Below are positions 10,267-18,185 of a stretch of 64,000 bases of DNA, piece after piece (the stretch's first letter is position 1; each line of letters opens with the position of its first letter). This DNA comes from Hyphomicrobium sp. (lineage in GTDB: Bacteria > Pseudomonadota > Alphaproteobacteria > Rhizobiales > Hyphomicrobiaceae): NCBI GenBank assembly GCA_003987725.1, contig RXJH01000005.1:74123-138122 (forward strand), written 5' to 3'. Below the pieces are notes generated by a model that saw only the letters and a program-made list of their open reading frames with translations, did no database searches and was not told the origin of the DNA. Made by a program: the position numbers and the translations under genes.

Positions 10267-10575
10267 TCAATAGAAAAACAGCACTCCGCCGCAAACGGCG
10301 ATCAGCGCGTAATAGAAGAACTTCTGCTCGCGGACGAGGAACCACGTCACGACGCGGCGCGGGATATCGGACCAGTTACAGCGGCCGACCGCCCCGAGCG
10401 TCAACCCGAGCACCAGTCCGATGATCAGTGAGTTGAACTCCAAGCCGTCGGTGACTGAGCGCACGCTTGCGGGAACATGACCGGAGAACCAGGGCAGCAG
10501 CGCAAAAAAGGCAGCGGCCGTCATCGCGCCGAATGCGAGGACCGAGAAGAACGACAGGATGGACCGCACGATCAT
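10267..10575 (-). CDS. Small inner-membrane protein of unknown function
   Basis: A protein of 102 residues with three hydrophobic stretches: about 5-30 (SILSFFSVLAFGAMTAAAFF), about 50-65 (SLIIGLVLGLTLGAVG) and 86-102 (FFYYALIAVCGGVLFFY, the very C-terminus). A basic, Trp-containing loop lies between the last two. I do not recognise the family. It stands alone between the glnA terminator and the MFS gene. The codon usage and membrane pattern make a real gene likely. Confidence 0.65.
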   Translation of the reverse strand: MIVRSILSFFSVLAFGAMTAAAFFALLPWFSGHVPASVRSVTDGLEFNSLIIGLVLGLTLGAVGRCNWSDIPRRVVTWFLVREQKFFYYALIAVCGGVLFFY

Positions 10576-10660
10576 GGTCGATCTCGGAATAAATCCGCTA
10601 CGCTGAACCTTGCGTGAGGTTAGCGCAGAGACCCGAATAAACCGTTAACCATGATCGTCA

Positions 10661-11842
10661 TCAGGAAGCGGCGCGGTGGCGCTCGACGCGGTCGAAGTAG
10701 AGCAAGGCGGCTCCGGATAGGACCATCGTGACGATGACGATCGCAATGAAACCCTGAATGGCGTTATCGGTCATCGCGATGCCGGCAAAGAGCGGCCCGA
10801 TGAGCCCGCCGAGCTGATACATAATGATGAACCCGGCATTCGCGGCCGTGAGTTCGCTGCCCGTCAAACGCTCCCCGATGATCGCGAGGCCGAGCGCATA
10901 GAACGCCAGAATGATACCGCCGATGAGAAACGCCGTCACCAATCCGGTGAACGGATCGCCGAGTGCAAACGGGAGCGCAAGAGCGAGGCCAATGAAGAAA
11001 ATCACGGCGGCAATCATCATTGCAAATCGGGACACGAGATCCGACAGCCAGCCAATGGGATACTGGAGCACGATCCCGCCCGCAGTCGTGACGGTCAGCA
11101 TGGCAAGCGCCAGCTTCTCGGACCACCCTGCGGCAAGCGCCACGTTGGGGATCAACGAAAGAATGGTGATCTCCGAAAAGCCGCCAATAAACGCGGCGAC
11201 CATAGCCACCGGAGACCTTCGTATGGCCGACGCGACGTTGGCTGAACTTTCGTCGTGGGCCATCGGCGGAGCGAGCCGCCGCCCAAGCACGATCGGCAAT
11301 GCGGAGAGCCCCGTCACAGCGGCCGCAACGATGAATGGCCAGGGCCAAGCCAGCCCGAGCATCTGAAGCAAGACCGGTCCCACCGCATAACCGGTGAAAA
11401 AGACAATCGCATAGAGAGCAATGATCCGTCCGCGCGTCTCGTCACGCGCAATCTCATTGATCCAAGTCTCGCCTGCAAGCCACGGTATCGCAAACCCGGC
11501 ACTCATCAGAACCCGGATCGCAATCCAGGCCCAGGGCGACTGAAAAAGACCGAGCGCCAGGAATCCCAAGCCACCGATCAGACAACCAAGCACGATCGCC
11601 GTGACCGATCCCAGTCTTGCAATGATGAGAGGCGCAATTGGAAGTGATAGGAGAATAGCGAATGGCGGAGCCGCGCCTGCCACGCCGATCATCCAAGCCG
11701 GCTGACCCCAGTTCTCGAACGTCAACGATGTCAGGGGAAAGCCCAAGCCAAAAGAAATGCCGGTGCCGAACGACGTCGAGCACACGGCGGCTAGGCTCAA
11801 CAGCCTTTGGCGAGACCCGAGATGATCGATCGTCGACGACAT
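10661..11842 (-). CDS. MFS-type membrane transporter
   Basis: A major facilitator of 393 residues with about twelve membrane segments. Sequence near residue 50-75 (VGAAPPFAILLSLPIAPLII) and the loop GRIIALYAIVFFTGYAVGP follow the pattern of the YcaD/SetA-like sugar and drug efflux group. The ligand is unknown. It is divergent from a TetR-type regulator, with two similar operator-like sites between them, so it is probably repressed by that regulator and induced by a compound it exports. Confidence 0.82.
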   Translation of the reverse strand: MSSTIDHLGSRQRLLSLAAVCSTSFGTGISFGLGFPLTSLTFENWGQPAWMIGVAGAAPPFAILLSLPIAPLIIARLGSVTAIVLGCLIGGLGFLALGLFQSPWAWIAIRVLMSAGFAIPWLAGETWINEIARDETRGRIIALYAIVFFTGYAVGPVLLQMLGLAWPWPFIVAAAVTGLSALPIVLGRRLAPPMAHDESSANVASAIRRSPVAMVAAFIGGFSEITILSLIPNVALAAGWSEKLALAMLTVTTAGGIVLQYPIGWLSDLVSRFAMMIAAVIFFIGLALALPFALGDPFTGLVTAFLIGGIILAFYALGLAIIGERLTGSELTAANAGFIIMYQLGGLIGPLFAGIAMTDNAIQGFIAIVIVTMVLSGAALLYFDRVERHRAAS

Positions 11843-11860
11843 TAGTTGGACGCTCCCTCA

Positions 11861-11877
11861 TTTCAACACTGTTGGAA
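11861..11877. promoter_or_regulatory. Putative TetR-type operator, copy 1
   Basis: TTTCAACACTGTTGGAA contains the inverted repeat CAACA-C-TGTTG. It lies 19 bp before the start of the MFS gene, where binding would block transcription. The second copy is 49 bp away, measured start to start. Confidence 0.55.
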
Positions 11878-11909
11878 TAAAGCTTGACTTGGCCCCCCGC
11901 AAGGGCAAA

Positions 11910-11926
11910 TTTCAACACCGATGAAA
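11910..11926. promoter_or_regulatory. Putative TetR-type operator, copy 2
   Basis: TTTCAACACCGATGAAA matches copy 1 at 14 of 17 positions and is itself an imperfect palindrome (TTTCA...TGAAA). It overlaps the start codon of the TetR-type gene at 11921, fitting autorepression. Confidence 0.55.
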
Positions 11927-12607
11927 ACGAAACACACCCGTGGCCAAAGAGGGCTTGTCGAAGCCGAACTCGTTCACGCCTCGCTGTTGGAGGTGGAGCG
12001 CGGTGGCTTGGAGGGATTCGGTCTTCGATGTGCCGCGCGGGCAATTGGCTGCGACGTTGCGACATTAAGCTATCACTTCGGCTCCAAGGAGGGCCTGGAA
12101 CGCGCAATCGCGGACCGATTGCAAAGCGAGGTGGCCGCCCCGAAGCCGGATTTGACATGGCAAACGCGCCTGACAGCGATGGCAAGGTCATATCGGCAAA
12201 TTGCCAAGCGATACCCCAACGCCTTCCCTTTGTTGCTCCGCTTCTGGAGTACCGGACCGGGCGAAATGCAAATATGCGAAGAATGGTATCGAGCCCATTT
12301 TGACGCAGGACTGCGCGAAGCCGATATCGCGGCCGTCGGATTTGCGACCTATGCAGCCATACTCGGCGCGTGCGCAGGTGAGATCGGCGGCCTGCTCAAC
12401 AGACCCAGCGCCGAAGCGCTTAGCGAAGTAGAAGGCCAGAGCGACCTGCCGATCACGAAAAAGCTGCTGCCGGCTTTTACGCACCTCAGCAAGGACGAAG
12501 TTTTCGACGCTGCAATTGCTATCCTTATATCGGGCATCGAATCCCAGGTCGCGAGGCAGCGCTTGCAGGAGCATAAACCGCGAACTCGACGGCCGAAGAG
12601 CCCCTGA
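11921..12607 (+). CDS. TetR/AcrR-family transcriptional regulator
   Basis: A regulator of 228 residues. The N-terminal helix-turn-helix (about residues 12-58) shows GLRCAARAIGCDVATLSYHFGSKEGLERAI, the classic TetR pattern with the YHF-SKE turn. The C-terminal part is helical and would bind the ligand and dimerise. It begins with an ATG inside the second operator-like site and is divergent from the MFS transporter, so it most likely represses that transporter and itself. The inducer is unknown. Confidence 0.85.
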   Translation: MKTKHTRGQRGLVEAELVHASLLEVERGGLEGFGLRCAARAIGCDVATLSYHFGSKEGLERAIADRLQSEVAAPKPDLTWQTRLTAMARSYRQIAKRYPNAFPLLLRFWSTGPGEMQICEEWYRAHFDAGLREADIAAVGFATYAAILGACAGEIGGLLNRPSAEALSEVEGQSDLPITKKLLPAFTHLSKDEVFDAAIAILISGIESQVARQRLQEHKPRTRRPKSP

Positions 12608-12635
12608 TGCTCAGGCGATCGTCGCGCGGCGGTCC

Positions 12636-13742
12636 TCAGGCATTTACTGAGGCGAGCACGTCCGAAAGTGCGGCGGCAAAAATATCGAGATCCTCATCGC
12701 GCCCGCACGAAACGCGGATGAAATGCTCCAACCCCTTCGCCACCGGCTTTCTGACGAAGACATCCCTCTCCAAAAGGCCCGCTAATACCCGCGCCGCGAA
12801 CGGACCATCGCCGCCGCAGTCGATGGCGACGAAGCTCGCGGCTGACGGCAGCGATGAAAGGCCGTTCTCCTCGGCGATTTTGGCAATCCGGTTTCGCGAA
12901 GCCGAAATCTGCGCGACGGCTTGCTTCAGATAGTCCTGATCGTGAAGCGCCTGGCGCGCGCCGAGCTGCCCGACACGATTGATACCGTAATGATTGCGAA
13001 CCTTGTCAAAGGCTTCGATCGTGCTTCGCTCGCCGAGCGCGTATCCGATGCGAGCGCCAGCCAGTCCATAAGCTTTCGAGAATGTCCGGTAGCGGATCAC
13101 TTGCGGATTTGAAAGGTCGATCGGCGGCGACGTCGCCTCCGGCGCCGTGTCGCAATACGCTTCATCGAGAATGAGCAACGTCTCCGGCGGAAGTGCCGCT
13201 ATGAGTGCCGCGACATCGCTGGCTCCCCACCACGTTCCCATCGGACTGTTGGGATTGGATACGTAGACCACCGGCGCACCGACGGCCTTCGCGGTGTCTA
13301 TGAGGCGCGGAACATCCTCGCGGAACGCGCGCATGGGCACGGCGTGCAACTTCCCGCCGTGTGCAAGAACGTGAAAATTGAAAGTCGGATACGCGCCGTC
13401 CGTCGTGACGACATGCGTTCCAGGTGTCAGAAACAAAGAGCACGTGAGACCGAGAAGCCCGTCGATCCCCTCGCCGACAACGACGCATTCGATCGGGACG
13501 CCATGGTAGGCGGCGATCGCCGAGCGCAACTCATAGCTTTCAGGATCTGCGTATTTCCAATTCTCTGCCGCGGCGTCGCGCATGGTCGCGACGGCAAGCG
13601 GCGAGGCTCCGAAGACGCTCTCGTTCGCACCAAGCCGCGCGCGAAATGGCCTGCCCCGTGCACGTTCCAAGGCCTCCGGCCCGACGAATGGCACGAGCTT
13701 CGGTAGGGCTGCAACCGTCGGCGTGAAGGGAGGAAGAGACAT
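12636..13742 (-). CDS. HisC-like PLP-dependent aminotransferase
   Basis: A fold type I aminotransferase of 368 residues, close to histidinol-phosphate aminotransferase. Visible are LGANESVFG (substrate entry), SNPNSPMGT (162-170), DEAYCD (193-198) and the PLP-binding Lys223 in TFSKAYGLAGARIGY. Related enzymes also act on aromatic amino acids, and no other his genes lie here, so the true substrate could be histidinol phosphate, phenylalanine/tyrosine or another amino acid. It is 28 bp downstream of the DUF1489 gene on the same strand, probably one unit. Confidence 0.85.
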   Translation of the reverse strand: MSLPPFTPTVAALPKLVPFVGPEALERARGRPFRARLGANESVFGASPLAVATMRDAAAENWKYADPESYELRSAIAAYHGVPIECVVVGEGIDGLLGLTCSLFLTPGTHVVTTDGAYPTFNFHVLAHGGKLHAVPMRAFREDVPRLIDTAKAVGAPVVYVSNPNSPMGTWWGASDVAALIAALPPETLLILDEAYCDTAPEATSPPIDLSNPQVIRYRTFSKAYGLAGARIGYALGERSTIEAFDKVRNHYGINRVGQLGARQALHDQDYLKQAVAQISASRNRIAKIAEENGLSSLPSAASFVAIDCGGDGPFAARVLAGLLERDVFVRKPVAKGLEHFIRVSCGRDEDLDIFAAALSDVLASVNA

Positions 13743-13770
13743 GGATCGCTCTGGATTGAAAGTTCAATAT

Positions 13771-14208
13771 TCAGATCAGCCCCAAATCGGCGAGTTTCTT
13801 ACGCATATCCGCCGGCATGGATGCAAGTTGATCGCTTTTGCCCTTTGCGATGTCGGGAGGCGCGTCGTCTGCACTGAGATATCGCCAGCCTTGGAAGGCC
13901 CGCCGAGGTGTCGGACGCACGGCGATGAGCGGCGGCGCGAAAATGAGAAGACAGCACGGCGTGCCATCGTCCTTGGTCCCATCTTCAAAGCCGATGAGCT
14001 GTTGACGCACGAGAATGAAGCCCTTGATGACCCAATAGATCGAGCCGCCATCGAGCAGTTCGGCCTGTCGCTTCGGCGACTGGAACGTTCGATGATAAAC
14101 GCCGCGCTTGCCCTCATGGGTCTTATACGGACGATGTGATGTCTGCCAGGCGGCAAGATCCTCGACCGTGTCGACGCCGACGCAGAGCTTGACGAGGTGC
14201 AATGTCAT
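13771..14208 (-). CDS. DUF1489 family protein
   Basis: A protein of 145 residues with the DUF1489 pattern: MTLHLVKLCVGVDTVEDLAAWQ at the start (only part quoted as key), HRTFQSPKRQAELLDGGSIYW, CLLIFAPPLIAVRPTPRRAFQGWRYL in the middle. This family is widespread and nearly confined to alphaproteobacteria, and has no known function. No signal peptide or membrane segment, so it should be cytoplasmic. It precedes the HisC-like gene by 28 bp on the same strand. Confidence 0.85.
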   Translation of the reverse strand: MTLHLVKLCVGVDTVEDLAAWQTSHRPYKTHEGKRGVYHRTFQSPKRQAELLDGGSIYWVIKGFILVRQQLIGFEDGTKDDGTPCCLLIFAPPLIAVRPTPRRAFQGWRYLSADDAPPDIAKGKSDQLASMPADMRKKLADLGLI

Positions 14209-14262
14209 GGGCAGCGTTTTGCATCAGCTCCGGCGGAACGGCAACCGGCCTGTCACGTCCGA

Positions 14263-14724
14263 TCAGGGCTTGGCGACACAGCTTCCAGCATATTGGGCGA
14301 AAACCGGCTGTCCAAAAAGGCCGAAGTGGCGGGAATGAACCGCTGGAAACCTTCCCGTGGCCGGGTCGCGGTCGTAGATGGTCGTCAGATTGAGAAAACC
14401 CTCGTTGACGACCTCGAGGAAATGGTTGGCGTTGATCGCCCGCACGATTTTGAGAGTAGCCGCTGTTCGCCCGTCGAGAATAAGCGACGCCGACTGATGG
14501 TCGAGATCGATGCCGCCAATCTCGAACGCCAGGTCCGAGGGCGGCGAGGCTTGGTACTTACCGGCTTCGTAGGTCCAAGCGTAGCCTTTGTCGAAATCGC
14601 AGACGACGTGGGTTGGCATGCTCTCCTGAGCAAAGGCCGGAGCGTTCAGCCAAAGCACCCCCGAAAGAACCACGATCAGAGCCCAAATCCGGCAGTTCGG
14701 CATTTGCAAATTCCCGTTTCGCAA
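14263..14724 (-). CDS. Secreted protein of unknown function
   Basis: A protein of 153 residues starting at TTG 14724. GGAGG lies 7 bp before that codon, while the next ATG in frame (14703) is badly spaced. A signal peptide (hydrophobic core WALIVVLSGVLWLNAPAFA) ends near residue 32. The mature part is about 120 residues with two cysteines (CDFDKGYAW and the C-terminal SCVAKP), which could form a disulfide. I do not recognise the family. It lies 54 bp upstream of the DUF1489 gene on the same strand. Confidence 0.7.
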   Translation of the reverse strand: MRNGNLQMPNCRIWALIVVLSGVLWLNAPAFAQESMPTHVVCDFDKGYAWTYEAGKYQASPPSDLAFEIGGIDLDHQSASLILDGRTAATLKIVRAINANHFLEVVNEGFLNLTTIYDRDPATGRFPAVHSRHFGLFGQPVFAQYAGSCVAKP

Positions 14725-14879
14725 AGAAGTTCCTCCGCCCGTCGTTCAGATCCGCCGCAAACCGTACCAGCATGACGCGACACTACCGCCCACGCTAGGG
14801 CCGGCGCGTCGGTCCGTACTCGCGGTTTGCCTTCAGACTGCCGCGGATATGTTATGGGCTGCGAACCCAACCCATTAGA

Positions 14880-14923
14880 GCATTTTCAAGCGAAGTGGAT
14901 ACAGGTTCGCGTGAAGAAAATGC
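14880..14923. repeat. Palindromic intergenic repeat element
   Basis: Perfect 8-bp ends GCATTTTC (14880-14887) and GAAAATGC (14916-14923) flank a longer imperfect stem (TTCAAGCGAA with TTCGCGTGAA, one mismatch). The element therefore folds into a hairpin on either strand. Its core recurs at 1456-1473. Similar GC-containing palindromes are scattered through the genomes of many Hyphomicrobiales, to my knowledge. It lies between two divergent secreted-protein genes. Confidence 0.75.
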
Positions 14924-14952
14924 GACCAAATAAAGAGACAGGACGAGTGGCC

Positions 14953-15411
14953 ATGCGATCAACAGCACTATTCTTCCTGCTTTGTCTGGCGACCGCTCTG
15001 CCGTCCGCCGCTTACGCAAAAAAGCCGAAACCCGACACTCCGGACGACAAGCTCAATTGCAAGCAGATTTCCGGACGGATGCAAGTGCACATCCTACAGC
15101 TCCGCGGTTTTGACAACCAGAAGCAAGCATCAAACCTTTCCCGCAGCATACAGTCAGGCATGGCGGCGACGTTCGGTAACCAGTCGCACGGCGTCGACCC
15201 GCAAGGTCAGCACGACGCGGATATTCAGGCGCTACAGGCCTACAACCAGCGACTCGTTGCACTGGGCTGCAAAAGCTACGACCTCCAAAAAGAACTCAGC
15301 GTAACAGACCCGCACGAAACTCCGGCGCCTACCATCCCGGCACCGAAAAAGAAGAAGGCACCTGCAGCCGCTTCGCCTCCGGCTCCTGCGACGACGAAAC
15401 CCGTGCCCTGA
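14953..15411 (+). CDS. Small secreted protein with Lys/Ala/Pro tail
   Basis: A protein of 152 residues. Residues 1-22 are a signal peptide (MRSTALFFLLCLATALPSA). The mature part has two cysteines (LNCKQISG and LGCKSYDL) that could pair, a helical stretch (RSIQSGMAATFGN) between them, and an Ala/Pro/Lys-rich tail (APKKKKAPAAASPPAPATTK). I do not recognise the family. ATG 14953 is chosen; a GTG two codons upstream sits closer to AGGA and is an alternative. A palindromic repeat ends 29 bp before the start. Confidence 0.7.
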   Translation: MRSTALFFLLCLATALPSAAYAKKPKPDTPDDKLNCKQISGRMQVHILQLRGFDNQKQASNLSRSIQSGMAATFGNQSHGVDPQGQHDADIQALQAYNQRLVALGCKSYDLQKELSVTDPHETPAPTIPAPKKKKAPAAASPPAPATTKPVP

Positions 15412-15471
15412 GGAACGAGACGATCACCACCTGTTGCTGACCGGGATGGCATTTGGCGATAAGCTGGCCGA

Positions 15472-15963
15472 ATGACCGATCCCAACGCCACCCCATCGTC
15501 CATCGAGCCTGCGACTGTTGTGCCTTGGCCGCCGTTGCTGTTTGCCGGCGCCATCGTGCTTGCATGGACGCTGACCATGTTGGTGCCGCTGCCGTGGCCC
15601 GGAATAGACGACGCTGCCGCGCACTGGCTAGGCCTGAGCTTCGGCGTGCTCGGGCTTCTCCTGATCGTCTTCGCCTTCAAAAGCCTGCTCGCGCATCAAA
15701 CGACCGTCCTGCCGAACAAAACCCCAAGCGTGCTCGTCACGACCGGACCTTACGTGAGGTTCCGCAACCCGATTTACCTTGGCGAAGTTCTGCTGCTCCT
15801 TTATGGAGCCGAAATTACGAAATCGATCTGGTTCGTCGCGGCGGCGGCAATGTTCGCCGTTCTGGTGACGGCATTGCAGATCATCCCAGAGGAACGCCAC
15901 CTGGAAGCGATTTTCGGCGACGCGTATGTAGACTATAAATCCCGCACCCGGCGCTGGATTTGA
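15472..15963 (+). CDS. Isoprenylcysteine carboxyl methyltransferase-family membrane protein
   Basis: A protein of 163 residues with about four membrane segments and the C-terminal signature GPYVRFRNPIYLGE ... EERHLEAIFGDAYVDY, shared by the ICMT/PEMT-like membrane methyltransferases. Bacterial members of this family rarely have a known substrate; lipid or small-molecule methylation is possible. It is followed after 12 bp by the next plus-strand gene. Confidence 0.82.
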   Translation: MTDPNATPSSIEPATVVPWPPLLFAGAIVLAWTLTMLVPLPWPGIDDAAAHWLGLSFGVLGLLLIVFAFKSLLAHQTTVLPNKTPSVLVTTGPYVRFRNPIYLGEVLLLLYGAEITKSIWFVAAAAMFAVLVTALQIIPEERHLEAIFGDAYVDYKSRTRRWI

Positions 15964-15975
15964 TATTTCACCGCC

Positions 15976-16674
15976 ATGAGCAGCGACCTCGCCGACAAGG
16001 AACGTGAGTTTATAGCCGGGCTTGCCGAAGACACCGGCCGCGACCTCGCGGGCTGGATGGCCGCGATTGCCGAGAGCGGCTTCAGCGAACGCAACGACAT
16101 CATCGATTGGTTGCGGCACCAGGGCTTCCAATTCGCATGGGCCTCGTGGCTCGAGCGCATTCATCACAACGACGGCCGGCTCATCTACGCGAACGACGCC
16201 GACCGCGCACCCGCGTCGATCCGCCGGCCATCCCCGAGAGAGCCAGCCGACGAGCCGCCGTCTCGTGCGCGGCCCTTCCGCGAATGGAGACCTCCTGCTC
16301 CGTCGCCACCGCCGGCGCCGGTTGCAGTGATCAGCGGCGACCCCATTCAACATCTCCTGAGCGAAGCCAAGGGCTTGCGGCCGCTCGCCGAGCACGTGCT
16401 CCGCGAGGTCGGTCGCGCCGTTCCCGGCACGGAATTCGCGGCCAAGGCAGTCTTCGTCATGATGTCCGCGCCAAACCCCTTCGCCGCGTTACATCCAGGG
16501 CCCAAAAAACTGCGTCTCTACGCAAACTTCGGACCGGCAGGAGCCAAGCGCAGCCAACTCGCCGAACCGGCAAACAAGACCGCCCCACCCTTCCGCGAGA
16601 TGCTGTTGCTCGACGACGTCCGCGAGCTCGATGAGGATTTCCAACGCCTGATCCGCGCCGCGGCGGCGCGCTAG
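15976..16674 (+). CDS. Unknown protein with DUF4287-like N-terminus
   Basis: A soluble protein of 232 residues. Residues about 10-60 (DLAGWMAAIAESGF, NDIIDWLRHQGFQFAWASWL) resemble DUF4287, a small helical domain. A Pro/Arg-rich linker follows (about 75-115). The C-terminal 110 residues (GLRPLAEHVLREVGRAVPGTEF ... PNPFAALHPGPKKLRLYANFG) look like the DUF5655-type domain often joined to DUF4287; residues within it are only recalled, not checked. No function known. Start is the ATG 12 bp after the methyltransferase stop, so the two are probably co-transcribed. Confidence 0.65.
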   Translation: MSSDLADKEREFIAGLAEDTGRDLAGWMAAIAESGFSERNDIIDWLRHQGFQFAWASWLERIHHNDGRLIYANDADRAPASIRRPSPREPADEPPSRARPFREWRPPAPSPPPAPVAVISGDPIQHLLSEAKGLRPLAEHVLREVGRAVPGTEFAAKAVFVMMSAPNPFAALHPGPKKLRLYANFGPAGAKRSQLAEPANKTAPPFREMLLLDDVRELDEDFQRLIRAAAAR

Positions 16675-16767
16675 ATCTTCAGTATTCGTTTAGATTGCAT
16701 CTACCTTGGGCGGTCGGCACCATTGATTTGCCGGAATTTTCGCGCCATTGCGGGCGTGGAGGCGTCG

Positions 16768-18105
16768 ATGTCGGCAAAGCAGGGGCCCGCAAGGGCGCGA
16801 TATCTCGCGATTATTGTCGTTATGGCGTTGGCGGGCGGCGCACATGCTCAGACCGCCAAGCGTGACGCGATCGGAGATTGGCTGAAGAAGGTCGAAGGCA
16901 AGACGGCCGCCGATCCCGCTGCGACCGCGCTCGATCCGACAAAAAAGCCATCAAAGCCCGACGATCAGCCCCCGGCCGACATTGCCGATCCGCGCGATGG
17001 CGATCCGCAATACGAGCGGGCCAAGGCGCTGATGACCGCTATCGATGCGGTTCTGAGGGACGCCGCAACGACGCGAGCTGGCGCAAGCAAGCTCCCGAGC
17101 CGCGACGATTACGTCATCCCGCCCTTTTGGAAAGAGACGCGCGAAGACCGCAACGCCAAGGTCCGCGACCTCTTGGACTCGGCGCTTGCGATCGTCACCA
17201 ACGCGCCTGTGGTCGAAGTGCAAAAGCAGATCGAGGTGCTTCGCCATAACATCCGCGAGCTCGAGGACGCCAACGTCAAGCTGAAGGAGAAACAGCTCGT
17301 TGCGCCGAAAGACGCGACTCTGCCCGGCATCCTGAACGATACCGTCGCCTCGATCGAGGACCAGATCACCGAGAACAAGAAGAGGATCGAAGCCAACCGC
17401 GCCGAGATCAAAAATAAGAAGGATGAGATCGCTTCGGCGTTGAAAAATTCGGGTCTCGATCTCGCGCCTGACCAAGTCGATCTGTTGCTCGACAGCGTTC
17501 TCTCCGGCGATCTCATTCGGCTCGTTGCCGTTTTCAACGCCGCGAAAATGATCGACGGTCAATTGGCAAAACTGATCGGGACGACCGGCGATAACATGGA
17601 AGCGGCCCGGCGCTATTTCGCCATGCACGCCGCGCTATTCGCGATGCTCGTTCAAGCGCAGGACGCGACGATCACCAAAATAGACACGCAGTACCTTCCG
17701 AAGCTCGACGCCATCATCGCCGACATAGCCGCGGCGCGTGCGCGGACGGGGGATTTGATGAAAGCCGAAAATCGGCCCGACCAGCAGCGCGCTCTCGAAT
17801 CCAATCGCGCCAGCCAACAGGTGGCCGACGAGGCGGCAAAGGCCTACCGGCGTTATCTGCAGCAACAGCGCGAACAAATTGCCGGCGCTAGGCTGAAGGC
17901 CACACACGATCTTAAGATTGCCGACAATACCTACGAGACGGTCGAAGCCAGCGTTCAGCTGCGAAATTTGATTCGTGAGAGTTCGACATCGTTCGAGGCG
18001 ATTCAAAAACTCGAAGCTCCGAGTTTCGATCAAATCTTCAAAAGCGATGAGTTGCGCAGGGAATTCGAGCATTTAACGCGCAAGCTCGACGTCCCGGCAA
18101 GCTGA
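16768..18105 (+). CDS. Secreted coiled-coil protein of unknown function
   Basis: A protein of 445 residues starting at ATG 16768, with GGAGG 6 bp before. A signal peptide ends at AHA/Q near residue 27. The mature part is strongly helical and charged, with a probable coiled coil around 130-240 (EVQKQIEVLRHNIRELED, KKRIEANRAEIKNKKDEI) and a second near the C-terminus. Periplasmic localisation is inferred. No catalytic motif is visible and I do not recognise the family. Confidence 0.7.
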   Translation: MSAKQGPARARYLAIIVVMALAGGAHAQTAKRDAIGDWLKKVEGKTAADPAATALDPTKKPSKPDDQPPADIADPRDGDPQYERAKALMTAIDAVLRDAATTRAGASKLPSRDDYVIPPFWKETREDRNAKVRDLLDSALAIVTNAPVVEVQKQIEVLRHNIRELEDANVKLKEKQLVAPKDATLPGILNDTVASIEDQITENKKRIEANRAEIKNKKDEIASALKNSGLDLAPDQVDLLLDSVLSGDLIRLVAVFNAAKMIDGQLAKLIGTTGDNMEAARRYFAMHAALFAMLVQAQDATITKIDTQYLPKLDAIIADIAAARARTGDLMKAENRPDQQRALESNRASQQVADEAAKAYRRYLQQQREQIAGARLKATHDLKIADNTYETVEASVQLRNLIRESSTSFEAIQKLEAPSFDQIFKSDELRREFEHLTRKLDVPAS

Positions 18106-18185
18106 AAACCCTGTGTAACCGGCCGTCGAGGCTTCTGTTTAAGTGCCGCATCGATTATGTTCGGCTCGGACTATTACATAGTCCC

